A stretch of 64,000 nt of DNA from Isoalcanivorax indicus (GTDB lineage Bacteria; Pseudomonadota; Gammaproteobacteria; Pseudomonadales; Alcanivoracaceae), in assembly GCF_003259185.1 (NCBI RefSeq), contig NZ_QGMP01000001.1, forward strand, positions 1,426,001 through 1,490,000, given 5' to 3'. The translations under genes and the position numbers were made by a program. Position 1 is the stretch's first letter. The number at the start of each line of letters is the position of its first letter. The notes beneath the pieces are model-generated. The model was not told the DNA's origin, made no database searches, and was given only the letters and a program-made list of their open reading frames with translations. Below are positions 53,803 to 62,391 of the stretch, one piece after another.

Positions 53803-54615
53803 ATGAAAACCTTCAAAAAACTTGCTCTCGTTTCCGCTATTGCAGCCCTGCCGATGACCGGCTTCGCCATGCAACAGATGGATGATGAGGCTCTGTCCGG
53901 GGTAACGGGTCAGGACGGGATCAGCATCGCGCTGGATCTGGACGCGACTCTGAACGTAGGTATTGAAGATACCACTGGTTTCACTGGCGCCACGGACCCG
54001 GGTCTGTTGCTGTTGATCGGCCACTCGCTGTCTGGCGGCCTGACCATTGACCTGGATTCTGCAAACCGTGCCGGCGCTGGCGTACTGCGTGTCGGTATTG
54101 CCATTGACAACCTGCAGATCGAGACAGGCGATATCCATGTCATGCCGGGTACTGATGGCACTGCTGCTGATCCTATCGATGCGGGCTTTGCCAACATGAA
54201 TACGCAGGTGGCTGCTGCTGGTGCCGGCACCCGTATCCTGGAAAGCATGACCATCGATATCAGCACGCTGGAACTGGCTGTTGAATTGGGTGCTGGTGCT
54301 GAAGATTTCCTCAACATCACCGAGGGTGACATTGGTGTCTTGACCATCACCAACTTCCAGCTGAACGATCTGGCCAATGATGGTGCGATCGGCATCGATA
54401 CTATTCAGATCAGCGGCATGGACTTGAGCGGCACTACCGCTGGTCTGACTGATGATGGCCTGGTGCTGACCATGGGCACCAGTCTGGACGATATCAGCAT
54501 CGCGATGAACCGCCTGTCCCTGAATGCCAATGCCACTACCCCGAGCTACCTGGGTAACATCTACATCACCGGCCTGGACATCGCAGGCACCACCGTGACC
54601 ATCAACGGCAAGTAA
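53803..54615 (+). CDS. filA: FilA-like exported protein
   Basis: 270 residues. The Sec signal peptide MKTFKKLALVSAIAALPMTG ends near A22. It is followed by MQQMDDEALSGVTGQDGISI, the conserved start of FilA/DUF6160 proteins (as I recall from Acinetobacter and Alcanivorax). The rest is a beta-rich, Asp/Gly/Thr-rich chain without cysteines, with near-repeats such as IQISGMDLSGTT (201-212) and IYITGLDIAGTT (253-264), suggesting a beta-solenoid or surface fibre subunit. The segment M26-Q37 matches the hydrophobic spacing of double-glycine leaders. It has its own terminator, so it is transcribed apart from filB-F. Confidence 0.82.
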   Translation: MKTFKKLALVSAIAALPMTGFAMQQMDDEALSGVTGQDGISIALDLDATLNVGIEDTTGFTGATDPGLLLLIGHSLSGGLTIDLDSANRAGAGVLRVGIAIDNLQIETGDIHVMPGTDGTAADPIDAGFANMNTQVAAAGAGTRILESMTIDISTLELAVELGAGAEDFLNITEGDIGVLTITNFQLNDLANDGAIGIDTIQISGMDLSGTTAGLTDDGLVLTMGTSLDDISIAMNRLSLNANATTPSYLGNIYITGLDIAGTTVTINGK

Positions 54616-54653
54616 TATCGGCCGTGCCACACCCCGGTGTGGTGAGTGTCACT

Positions 54654-54683
54654 AAAAGGCCCGGCCCTGTGCCGGGCCTTTTT
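54654..54683 (+). terminator. Rho-independent terminator of filA
   Basis: AAAAGGCCCGGC (54654-54665) pairs with GCCGGGCCTTTT (54671-54682), loop CCTGT, with T-run. A smaller hairpin CCACAC...GTGTGG (54627-54642) precedes it. Confidence 0.93.
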
Positions 54684-54726
54684 CATGGCCTCATAGCAGC
54701 CCTCGGTCCATGGCGTATCTGGCCCC

Positions 54727-54790
54727 TTGAGGTCAGGCCGTTTTACCGGGTACTATGCAACGGCCTGTGACGCTCTGTTACTATCAGTAA
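54727..54790 (+). promoter_or_regulatory. Candidate promoter and dyad before filB
   Basis: TTGAGG (54727-54732) and TACTAT (54751-54756) are 18 bases apart. Downstream lies the dyad TTACTATCAGTAA (54778-54790). The leader up to filB is about 170 nt with no gene in it. Confidence 0.45.
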
Positions 54791-54933
54791 GCGACTGGTA
54801 AGCTGCGGGGACGCAGGGCAGGGTGCTCTCCACCCGCCAGGCAGGATCCAGGCACGATAACGATCAGGAACCCGGGGCAGGACGGACGTCCGCCGGGCAT
54901 AACAATAAAGATAACAATAAAAGGGCATCGTAG

Positions 54934-55746
54934 ATGCTTGAGGCAATTCTGGGCGTGGCCCTGATCTTCTTTGCTGTCAATCAGGCTGCTGTCGTGGAGG
55001 AGTATCCGCGCGGCTACGTCTATTACGAGCACCCCACGCATCAAGGCCCCGTGGCCGAGCGGGATATCGCCCCGAAGCCAGTCTCCGAATTCCGCTATCG
55101 CAATGTCGTGCGCCAGGCGTATGACTATTCCTGTGGTTCCGCCGCGCTCACCACCATCCTCAACCACTACCTCGGGCGGCAGTTCGAGGAACGGCAGATC
55201 ATGGAAGGTCTGCTGCGGTTCGGGGAAACCGACCGTATCGTCGAGCGCCGGGGCTTTTCCCTGCTGGATATGCGTCGCCTGGCGACGGCTCTGGGGCATC
55301 CCAGCGCAGGTTATCGTGCCGAAATCAAGGATCTGAAGACCCTCGACCATCCGGCGATCGTGCCGATCTCCTACGGCGGCTTCAAACACTTTGTGGTGCT
55401 GCGTGAATACCGCGACGGGCATATCTATGTGGCTGACCCGGCGCTGGGCAATATCAGTTTCACTGAAACCAAGTTCGAGGAAATCTGGGAGCAGAACGTA
55501 CTGTTCATCGTGTTCCCCAACGGCTTCGAGCCGCAGGAAGATCTGGCGCTGACCGATTACGACCTGCGCATGATTGATGAGCAGACGATCAATCGTCTGG
55601 CGTTCCAGGAGTTTCCCGTCTTCACTCGGCCCATAGAGCAATGGGCGGACAAGGCTGGCACCTTGCGTGCCGTGCTGACGGAAGACTCGGAAGGTGTCGA
55701 GCGCGTGATCAACGTACCGACACGGACTTATTTCCGGCGCAAGTAA
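54934..55746 (+). CDS. filB: FilB-like C39-family cysteine peptidase
   Basis: 270 residues. An N-terminal hydrophobic helix (about 4-21) acts as signal or anchor, so the enzyme should face the periplasm. The C39 fold shows oxyanion Q61 and nucleophile C67 (QAYDYSCGSAAL), H152 (GGFKHFVVL) and D168 (HIYVADPALG). C39 enzymes cleave double-glycine leaders, usually as a domain of ABC exporters; here the domain stands alone and no exporter gene is nearby. About 75 C-terminal residues beyond the fold are unassigned. First gene of filB-F. Confidence 0.85.
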   Translation: MLEAILGVALIFFAVNQAAVVEEYPRGYVYYEHPTHQGPVAERDIAPKPVSEFRYRNVVRQAYDYSCGSAALTTILNHYLGRQFEERQIMEGLLRFGETDRIVERRGFSLLDMRRLATALGHPSAGYRAEIKDLKTLDHPAIVPISYGGFKHFVVLREYRDGHIYVADPALGNISFTETKFEEIWEQNVLFIVFPNGFEPQEDLALTDYDLRMIDEQTINRLAFQEFPVFTRPIEQWADKAGTLRAVLTEDSEGVERVINVPTRTYFRRK

Positions 55747-55767
55747 CGCTTTCGCCACCCGTAACGA

Positions 55768-56844
55768 ATGAAAATAACAAACAAGATGGACAGGCATATG
55801 ATGTGTTTCCGGGGATGGTGCAGGCCCGCCGCAGCATGGCTGGCACTGGCAGGCATGACGATGGGTGCGCCCTTGCTGGCGCAGGCAGACGACCGCGATA
55901 CGGACGCCGCGCGTGCCGCCCTGCAGCAGCAGGAGGATGACGCGACCGAGGAGCGCAATCTGGAAGAGGTGTTCCAGGCGGCCGAGCGGCAATACTCCCT
56001 GCTGCGTTCCGGCAATATGGCGCTGAATTTTTCCGGCGACTACAGCTACTACCGTAACGATCGCATCGATATCGCGATTGGCGATAACGGCAACATCAGC
56101 CGTTTTCGTATCGAGAACGATGCGGAACATTCGTTCGGTGCGTCGCTGTCGTTCGATTATGGTATCTGGAACAACCTGACGTTCAATACGCGGCTGCCGG
56201 TGCAGTACAAGTATGATACCCAGCGTGATGCGCAACAGGCGTCGCTGGGTGATGTCACCTTCGGGCTGCGCTATCAGCCTTTCCCGGTGCGGCCGGGTGG
56301 CGTGAACACCACGCTCTACACCACGCTGTCCACCGCTACCGGTGACAGCCCCTACACCATCGACCCGAATCGTGACCTCTCCAGCGGCAAGGGCTACTAC
56401 TCCCTGGGTGGCGGCGTCAGCATGAGCAAGGTGGTGGACCCCGTAGTGCTGTTCGGTTCGATGGGCTACACCATGGCCTTCGATGCCACCGGGCTGGACC
56501 AGCGTCGCGGGCAGGATACCCTCAAGCGCGTGGAGCCGGGTGACAGTATCAGCTTCTCCATGGGCCTGGCGTATGCGTTGTCTTACGAGGTGTCGGTCAG
56601 CGCCAGTTACCAGCAGTCCTACAACTTTGTCAGCAAATTCCGCTTCGAGCGTGATGGCGAGCCCTTTACGGCCAAATCCGAAGATTCGACATCCAGCATT
56701 CTCAATACCTCGTTGGGTCTGCGCACCTCCAGCAACCGTATCGTGAACATCAGCTTCGGCTTCGGTCTGACAGAAGATTCGCCGGATGTCCTGTTGGGCA
56801 TCTCCTTGCCGATCGATATCAGCGGCCTGAAACCCGGTGCCTGA
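55768..56844 (+). CDS. filC: FilC-like outer-membrane beta-barrel protein
   Basis: 358 residues with a signal peptide ending near AQA (WLALAGMTMGAPLLAQA) and a Glu/Asp/Gln-rich linker. A series of alternating beta strands follows (LNFSGDYSYYRNDRIDIAIG, LGDVTFGLRYQPFP, YYSLGGGVSMSK) and ends in a strand without terminal Phe. It resembles the MetA-pathway/transporter family of outer-membrane channels. Three possible starts (55768, 55798, 55801) lie close together; the first is listed. Confidence 0.75.
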   Translation: MKITNKMDRHMMCFRGWCRPAAAWLALAGMTMGAPLLAQADDRDTDAARAALQQQEDDATEERNLEEVFQAAERQYSLLRSGNMALNFSGDYSYYRNDRIDIAIGDNGNISRFRIENDAEHSFGASLSFDYGIWNNLTFNTRLPVQYKYDTQRDAQQASLGDVTFGLRYQPFPVRPGGVNTTLYTTLSTATGDSPYTIDPNRDLSSGKGYYSLGGGVSMSKVVDPVVLFGSMGYTMAFDATGLDQRRGQDTLKRVEPGDSISFSMGLAYALSYEVSVSASYQQSYNFVSKFRFERDGEPFTAKSEDSTSSILNTSLGLRTSSNRIVNISFGFGLTEDSPDVLLGISLPIDISGLKPGA

Positions 56845-56869
56845 ACAGACGTGCAACGCCTGAGGTCAC

Positions 56870-58528
56870 ATGAAGAATAACAAGATAAAAAGCCTGGGAC
56901 TGATTGCGGGGCTGCTGCTGGCCGGCACCGCCCAGGCACAGTTGGCCACCAACCTTGGCATTGATGTGCGTGCCATGAGTATGGGGCATGCCGTAACGGC
57001 TGATCCGCCGGGGATCATGTCCATTCACTTCAATCCGGCCGGTCTGGCGCGCCTGGAAGGTCGGCGTATGGACCTGCAGTTCCTCGGCGTGGATTTCAAT
57101 ATCGAGTCGGAATTCAGTGCGCCGCCAGGTTACAACGTTTTCGGTTTTTCCGATGACCCGATCGTCTGTGCCGATGCCCCGAACAACGGCTCGGATGTGT
57201 GTAACGATTTCCGCACCGGGCGCAGTACCATCAAGGGCGCTTCGCTGTATCTGCCCCTGGTGAATGACATCATTGACCTGCCGCCCGGGCCGCTGCTCGC
57301 GGGGCCCATCCCGTCCTTTGCCATCAAACCGCCGGGTTCCAAATTTACCTTCGCCACCGCGACCTACCTGCCCATGGCGGCGGGCTTTTATCGTGACGAG
57401 AATGATCCCGGCAATTTCATGGGCAAACGTGTTGCCCTGACCCGTATGACCTATCTGGCGCCGTCGGTCGGCTATCAGGTGAACGATACCCTGTCGATTG
57501 GTGCCTCCATCGGTTTCTCCTACCAGGGGGTAGGGCTGGAAACCGATATGCGCGCGCCGAACGAACTGTTGGGCTTTACCCGTATCATCGACGAAAGCCT
57601 GTGCGCACCGTTCAAGGGTGAATCGAACTTCGCTCTGGATTTTGTGCTCTTCGGTATCTGTAATCCGAAGGAGGGCCTGGGCCCGTTCAAGAACCTGGCT
57701 TCCATCGATGTGCAGATGGACCAGCGCTTCAGCCCCTCTTATAACCTGGGCATCCTGTGGGAGCCGAAGGACTGGTTCGCCTGGGGGGCCGTGTGGCATG
57801 CGCCGGTGGATGTCAGCTTGCGTGGCAAATACCGGATCCAGTACTCCAATGCCGCTCAGGAAACCATCAACGGTATCGGCAGCAGTCCGACCGGGGCGAT
57901 TGCCCTGGCGGTGCTGGGCATTCCCAACCGTGTCGGCTCCGAGGATGTGGGCATGGTGAGCATGGACCTGACCATGCCGGCGCATTTCCAGACCGGCATC
58001 AAGGTGAATCCTACGGAGCGTTGGCAGTTCAACGTGGACGCCGTGTGGGTGGATTACAAGCAGTGGGACGCCTTCACCATGGATTTCGACGGCCCCAATG
58101 CCGCGCTGGCACTGGCCCGTCTGTTCTCGCCCGAGTCTTCCAGCACGCGCCTGAGCCTGCCGCTGAACTACCAATCGACCTGGAACCTGGCCTTTGGTAC
58201 CGAGTACGCGGCGACTGACCGGTTGCGTCTGCGGGCGGGCTTCGAGCCGCGCGCCTCGGCGATCCCGGATGACCGCCGGGCACCGCTGGTGCCAATCAAT
58301 GAGGCGCGTTATTACAGCCTGGGGCTGGGCTATCAGTGGGACAAGGACACCGAGATCGACCTGGCCATCGCGACCCTGCGCAGCCGTGATAGCATTCCGG
58401 CCAATACCAGTTGCGCAGCCAACTGTACCGGGATCAACAACGTGATCTATAACCCCTATGCCGGACTCGACATTGAAACCAAGGCAACCATCAACATGGT
58501 CGGCATGGCGTTCCGCACCCGGTTCTGA
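56870..58528 (+). CDS. filD: FilD-like FadL/OmpP1-family outer-membrane transporter
   Basis: 552 residues, longer than typical FadL (about 420-450). The signal peptide ends at TAQA (residue 23). The FadL-type N-terminal hatch has ATNLGIDVRAMSMGHAVT and HFNPAGLARLEGR, and the chain ends in MVGMAFRTRF with a terminal aromatic, as in outer-membrane barrels. FadL proteins move hydrophobic molecules such as fatty acids or hydrocarbons across the outer membrane. The filE frame begins inside its 3' end. Confidence 0.82.
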   Translation: MKNNKIKSLGLIAGLLLAGTAQAQLATNLGIDVRAMSMGHAVTADPPGIMSIHFNPAGLARLEGRRMDLQFLGVDFNIESEFSAPPGYNVFGFSDDPIVCADAPNNGSDVCNDFRTGRSTIKGASLYLPLVNDIIDLPPGPLLAGPIPSFAIKPPGSKFTFATATYLPMAAGFYRDENDPGNFMGKRVALTRMTYLAPSVGYQVNDTLSIGASIGFSYQGVGLETDMRAPNELLGFTRIIDESLCAPFKGESNFALDFVLFGICNPKEGLGPFKNLASIDVQMDQRFSPSYNLGILWEPKDWFAWGAVWHAPVDVSLRGKYRIQYSNAAQETINGIGSSPTGAIALAVLGIPNRVGSEDVGMVSMDLTMPAHFQTGIKVNPTERWQFNVDAVWVDYKQWDAFTMDFDGPNAALALARLFSPESSSTRLSLPLNYQSTWNLAFGTEYAATDRLRLRAGFEPRASAIPDDRRAPLVPINEARYYSLGLGYQWDKDTEIDLAIATLRSRDSIPANTSCAANCTGINNVIYNPYAGLDIETKATINMVGMAFRTRF

Positions 58529-59393
58529 GGGGCGCGCCGCCTGTGCGACGCTGCTGCTCGCATTGCTGGCCGGCTGCGCCACCCCCGAGGGTGAGCGCGG
58601 CTTCTACGCCTACATGGACGAGCAGGGCAATCTGGTGTCCGGCGAGGTCGAGCGCCCGGCCGCGCGCAGCCGCCCTGATGCCCCCGCCGCGCCGGAAGCT
58701 GACGAAGCCGCCCTGGACGCCGTACGTGAAGACAAGGCCACGGGTGAGAACCAGACGCCTGAAGGCGTGGATGACAGCGACCGGTTCATCACCTGGTACG
58801 ACGCCGAGGGGCGCCTGATCAGGGAGCCGGTGGATTTTGTTGCGGCGCGCAAGGCGGCCTCGGAGCGAGACCCCGGTTTCCAGGAGATTGAGGACCCGGC
58901 GGACCAGGAGGGTGGTTTCATCGAGACGGTGACACCGATCAGCGCAGCCTGCTGCCGGGCGTTGCCCGAGCAGGCCCGGGATCTGCGTGGCGGGCGCGAG
59001 CTGCTGCTGCGCTTCGCCCCCGGCGCGGCGCCGCAGCTCCAGGTGGGCGAACAGCAGCATCCGGCCCAGGTGGTGCGCCTGGCGGAGGACGTGATGGCTG
59101 TCGAGGTGATCAGCTACAAGGGCCGCGACGGCTATGTGCACCCGCAGATTCTGGTGCTGGACGAGCAGGCCACGCCTGTCCTGCAGGTCAACAACGTATT
59201 TACGCGGCGCTACCCCGAGACCTGGTCGCGCTATGGCTTCATCACGGGAACTCTGCCCCGGGAGGCGGGTCAGCGCTATCTGGTGGTCTATATCGGTTAC
59301 TCGGATGACCAGACCCCCGGCTTTGTCCCGGAAACCGACAGCCCGCTGCGCACGCAGGGCGAGGTGCTTCTGCGTGGCGTGCGCCGCCGCTGA
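58458..59393 (+). CDS. filE: FilE-like lipoprotein
   Basis: 311 residues from the listed ATG. A hydrophobic stretch and lipobox LLALLAGC place the lipid cysteine at residue 40. The region after it is acidic and disordered (about 45-145), then beta-rich to the end (RYLVVYIGYSDDQTPGF). The only ATG (58458) overlaps filD by 71 bases and gives an unusually long n-region. GAGGGG at 58527-58532 looks like the ribosome-binding site but no ATG, GTG or TTG in frame follows at the right distance. The start is therefore unresolved. Confidence 0.72.
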   Translation: MPDSTLKPRQPSTWSAWRSAPGSEGRAACATLLLALLAGCATPEGERGFYAYMDEQGNLVSGEVERPAARSRPDAPAAPEADEAALDAVREDKATGENQTPEGVDDSDRFITWYDAEGRLIREPVDFVAARKAASERDPGFQEIEDPADQEGGFIETVTPISAACCRALPEQARDLRGGRELLLRFAPGAAPQLQVGEQQHPAQVVRLAEDVMAVEVISYKGRDGYVHPQILVLDEQATPVLQVNNVFTRRYPETWSRYGFITGTLPREAGQRYLVVYIGYSDDQTPGFVPETDSPLRTQGEVLLRGVRRR

Positions 59394-59486
59394 CCGGCTG
59401 GCCAGAACTGGCCAGACAAGAGTTCAATGGGATACAGTGCCGCTCCGGTCCGCACGGGGCCTGAACAGTTCAGAACGAGACGACCT

Positions 59487-61568
59487 ATGAGAAAAATGAC
59501 AGGTGCCACCACCGCGATCAGGAACGCTTCACGCCGCTGGCTGACCGGTGCAGCCGTATTGCTGGGTGCCGCAGGGCTGGCCAGTTGTAACGGTGGCGAG
59601 GACTTCTCGGATGTGAACCTGCCCGGATGTGCCTTCGGCGCCCAGTGTACCGAGAATCTGGCCGGCAACCGGCTGGTGGAGCTGGTTGGCCCGCGTGTCG
59701 ACAATCTGCGCTACCGCTGTGGCACGGGCAATAGCGGTTCCATCAGCCATCTGCGCGATGAAGAGGTCGTTACGGCCGCCGGTATCCGCGTGCCGCCGTT
59801 CACCGCCGTCTGCCCCGCGAGTGCAAAGAAGCTCGAATTCTTTATCGGTAACGGTTTTTTCGACAGCAGCACGAATTCAACGGGTGACCTCAAGGTGATC
59901 GGGACCATGTTCTTCCCGACCACCTCCTTGCAGGTGCCCCAGGGCACCACGCCGCCGGTCCTGAGCGTGACCCTGAATGATCTGGTGGAGTCTGCCCGCC
60001 GTGTAGCCAAGAGCGACGCCAAGGTGCGCAACCGTGGGCTGCTGCTGTCGGCGCTGGACAGTGACACCGATGATGAGGTCATTTATATCCCGGATGAACT
60101 GCACACGTTAGTGGGCAACAGGTTTGCGGACCTGATCGGCAATCGCAGCCTTGATACGTCTGGCGAGAGCGCGTTCAGGACGGATTTCCAGCCACTGCTG
60201 GATGCGTTGAATGAGGAACTGGCACTGGTTGAAGGTGATCCGGGTTTCCATGAGTTTCCTGATGATCTGGTGGATTTCAACGAGCGTCTCCAGGCAGCCA
60301 TGAATCTCTCCCGTGCGGGCTATTACGCCATGGGTTACAACGACAATGCCGAGATTGGTGTGCTGGAGTTCCTGAACACCATAAAGGACCCCAATTTCGA
60401 TAATCTGGGGCGCTTCAGCGCGAGTCTGCTGGTGTTGCCCTCTGGCGACATTGTTGGTCTGGGGTCGGTGCTGGTGTCTGTCGATATGGGGACTGAGCGT
60501 GAAACCCGTCGTGACGCAGTGCTTGCCAGTGGTGTGTTGAATGATGAGCTGGTGTTCAGCGGGGTGACCTTCACCGACCTGTTGGCCATCGAGGAAACCA
60601 TGCTGGAGCTTGGCGGCCGTATGCTGGGGGAAATCATGTACAACGGTGTGCCCGGCGTTGAAGGGGCAGGGCGCTCCGATGTCGAGATTGATCAGCCGGA
60701 CATGCCATATGAGCCGGACGAGGAGAGTGATTTCGGACGTCTGACGGGTGTTTTCCTGGACGTCGACACCGTAGATATGATCAATGATGCCGACACTGAT
60801 GCACCGGGCCTGCCCGTGCGTGCCGCACGTCAGCCGCGCAGCGTTGTCCAGCTTGACCAGGGCGTGCTGGCAGACCTGGATGGCTCCCGCTACCTGATGA
60901 CGCTCAAGCGTGGGTGTCTGCCTTCGGAAGAAGAAGCCGAAGAATGTGATGCGGAGATTGCTGACGAGGATGCACAGTATTATCCGCAACGTTTCGAAGT
61001 GATCGAATCAGTGGATGGCAGCGGTGACAGCAGTGTCGAGCTGACGTTCAGCTTCAGTTCAGAGACGGTTCGCCGTGATGGCGACGATTCGGCAGGTGTT
61101 GCCAACACCTGCCTGGAAATTCGCTACGAAGGCGGCAATGGCATCATCTATGTCGGCCTCGATGGTATATGCCCGAATGATCCGGCGACTGATTTGCCCG
61201 TTGGCTATGTGACCCGAACGACGTTTGACGACGATGATCAGCCGGAAAGTGCAGGTATTGTGCTGTACCTTGCTGCTGACGCGGCCAGCCACGCCCAGTT
61301 GGGCACCCAGATTGAAGGCCGTATCGCATTGCAGGATTGCACGCGCCCCCTGTACCGCCTGGCGGACAACAACTTCAATGACGGCATTCGGGCCAGCTGG
61401 GTGGATAATTTCCTGCCTGTGCAACTCCAGCTTGACGCGCTGGCCCAGGACCCAGAGCATGATTTCAGCGATATGGACGACGAGGTCAACCAGCGCCTCA
61501 TTTCCAACGTTCAGGGCCTGGTCGATCTGGAGTATACCGGTGGTGGTGAAGCCTTCACCTGCGAATAA
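59487..61568 (+). CDS. filF: FilF-like large lipoprotein
   Basis: 693 residues. The signal with lipobox GLASC lipidates C34, followed by NGGEDFSDVNLPGCAFGAQC. The protein is acidic, with about ten cysteines that could form disulfides, and no recognisable enzymatic motif. Acinetobacter homologues are annotated as pilus-assembly protein FilF, but I see no pilin, usher or adhesin fold. The ATG at 59487 is chosen because the signal peptide starts there. A strong terminator follows and closes the cluster. Confidence 0.78.
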   Translation: MRKMTGATTAIRNASRRWLTGAAVLLGAAGLASCNGGEDFSDVNLPGCAFGAQCTENLAGNRLVELVGPRVDNLRYRCGTGNSGSISHLRDEEVVTAAGIRVPPFTAVCPASAKKLEFFIGNGFFDSSTNSTGDLKVIGTMFFPTTSLQVPQGTTPPVLSVTLNDLVESARRVAKSDAKVRNRGLLLSALDSDTDDEVIYIPDELHTLVGNRFADLIGNRSLDTSGESAFRTDFQPLLDALNEELALVEGDPGFHEFPDDLVDFNERLQAAMNLSRAGYYAMGYNDNAEIGVLEFLNTIKDPNFDNLGRFSASLLVLPSGDIVGLGSVLVSVDMGTERETRRDAVLASGVLNDELVFSGVTFTDLLAIEETMLELGGRMLGEIMYNGVPGVEGAGRSDVEIDQPDMPYEPDEESDFGRLTGVFLDVDTVDMINDADTDAPGLPVRAARQPRSVVQLDQGVLADLDGSRYLMTLKRGCLPSEEEAEECDAEIADEDAQYYPQRFEVIESVDGSGDSSVELTFSFSSETVRRDGDDSAGVANTCLEIRYEGGNGIIYVGLDGICPNDPATDLPVGYVTRTTFDDDDQPESAGIVLYLAADAASHAQLGTQIEGRIALQDCTRPLYRLADNNFNDGIRASWVDNFLPVQLQLDALAQDPEHDFSDMDDEVNQRLISNVQGLVDLEYTGGGEAFTCE

Positions 61569-61592
61569 CTGAAGTCATCGGCCTGATTGACC

Positions 61593-61622
61593 AAAACCGC
61601 CCGGCTTGCCGGGCGGTTTTGT
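61593..61622 (+). terminator. Rho-independent terminator of filF
   Basis: AAAACCGCCCGGC (61593-61605) pairs with GCCGGGCGGTTTT (61608-61620). Its T-run overlaps the first TTGTCTACAA site. Confidence 0.93.
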
Positions 61623-61691
61623 CTACAATCCTCTTGCAATCCCATTCCTGAGACTCTACAGTCACGTCCCGAGCCCACAATTGTCTACAAT
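61619..61691 (+). promoter_or_regulatory. prp promoter flanked by two GntR-type operators
   Basis: TTGTCTACAA occurs at 61619-61628 and at 61681-61690 (there within the palindrome ATTGTCTACAAT, 61680-61691), 62 bases apart. Between them TTGCAA (61634-61639) and TACAGT (61657-61662) have a 17-base spacer. TTGT-N2-ACAA dyads are typical of FadR-type GntR regulators, and the encoded GntR protein starts 11 bases downstream. Confidence 0.75.
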
Positions 61692-61701
61692 CGGGTCGTG
61701 A

Positions 61702-62391
61702 ATGATGGAAGCTTTGCCCACCGACGACAGCCGCACGCTGGCTGACCGGGTCTTTGCCCGGTTGCAGGACGATATCGTCCGCGGTGAGCTGCTGCCCGGT
61801 ACCAAGCTGGGTGAGGCGGAGCTGGCCGCCCGCTACGGCGTCAGCCGGGGCCCGCTGCGTGAGGCGATCCGCCGGCTGGAGTCGCGCAAGCTGCTGGAGC
61901 GCGTGCCCCATGTCGGAACCCGGGTGGTCTCCCTGTCGCTCGATGACCTGATCGAGATCTACCATATCCGTGAAGCGCTGGAAGGCATGGCAGCCCGTCT
62001 GGCGGCCCAGCATATGAGTGACGCCGAGATCGCCAGCCTGGTGGCCCTGCTGGGGCAGCACGAGCAGCAGCAGGACCTGCGCGAGGACGTCGCCTATTTC
62101 CAGCGCGAGGGTGATCTGGATTTCCACTACCGGATTATCCAGGGCAGCCACAACCACACCCTGATCGACATGCTGATCGGCGGCATCTATCACACGGTGC
62201 GTATGTACCGGTATCAGTTTTCCACCGTCAGCAACCGGCCGCAGAAGGCCTTGCAGGAACACCGCCGTATTGCCGAGGCCCTGGAGGCCCGGGACGGCGA
62301 AATGGCCGAGATCCTCATGCGTCGGCATATCAGTCGCGCGCGCGAGAACATCGAGGCCAGCAACTCTCAGACCCTGGAGCAGTCCCAATGA
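61702..62391 (+). CDS. GntR-family (FadR-type) regulator of the methylcitrate genes
   Basis: 229 residues. The N-terminal winged helix is [40 protein letters not shown], and the all-helical FCD domain has [17 protein letters not shown] and the metal/ligand residues in [17 protein letters not shown]. The syntenic regulator in Pseudomonas aeruginosa is PmiR, which controls propionate use; this is probably the same. It overlaps prpB by 4 bases, so it is autoregulated with its targets. Confidence 0.92.
   Translation: MMEALPTDDSRTLADRVFARLQDDIVRGELLPGTKLGEAELAARYGVSRGPLREAIRRLESRKLLERVPHVGTRVVSLSLDDLIEIYHIREALEGMAARLAAQHMSDAEIASLVALLGQHEQQQDLREDVAYFQREGDLDFHYRIIQGSHNHTLIDMLIGGIYHTVRMYRYQFSTVSNRPQKALQEHRRIAEALEARDGEMAEILMRRHISRARENIEASNSQTLEQSQ

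Noticed and set aside
54784-56856. A 690-codon - strand frame opposite filB and filC
   Set aside because: Antisense of two proteins with signal peptides and catalytic motifs; no start signal.
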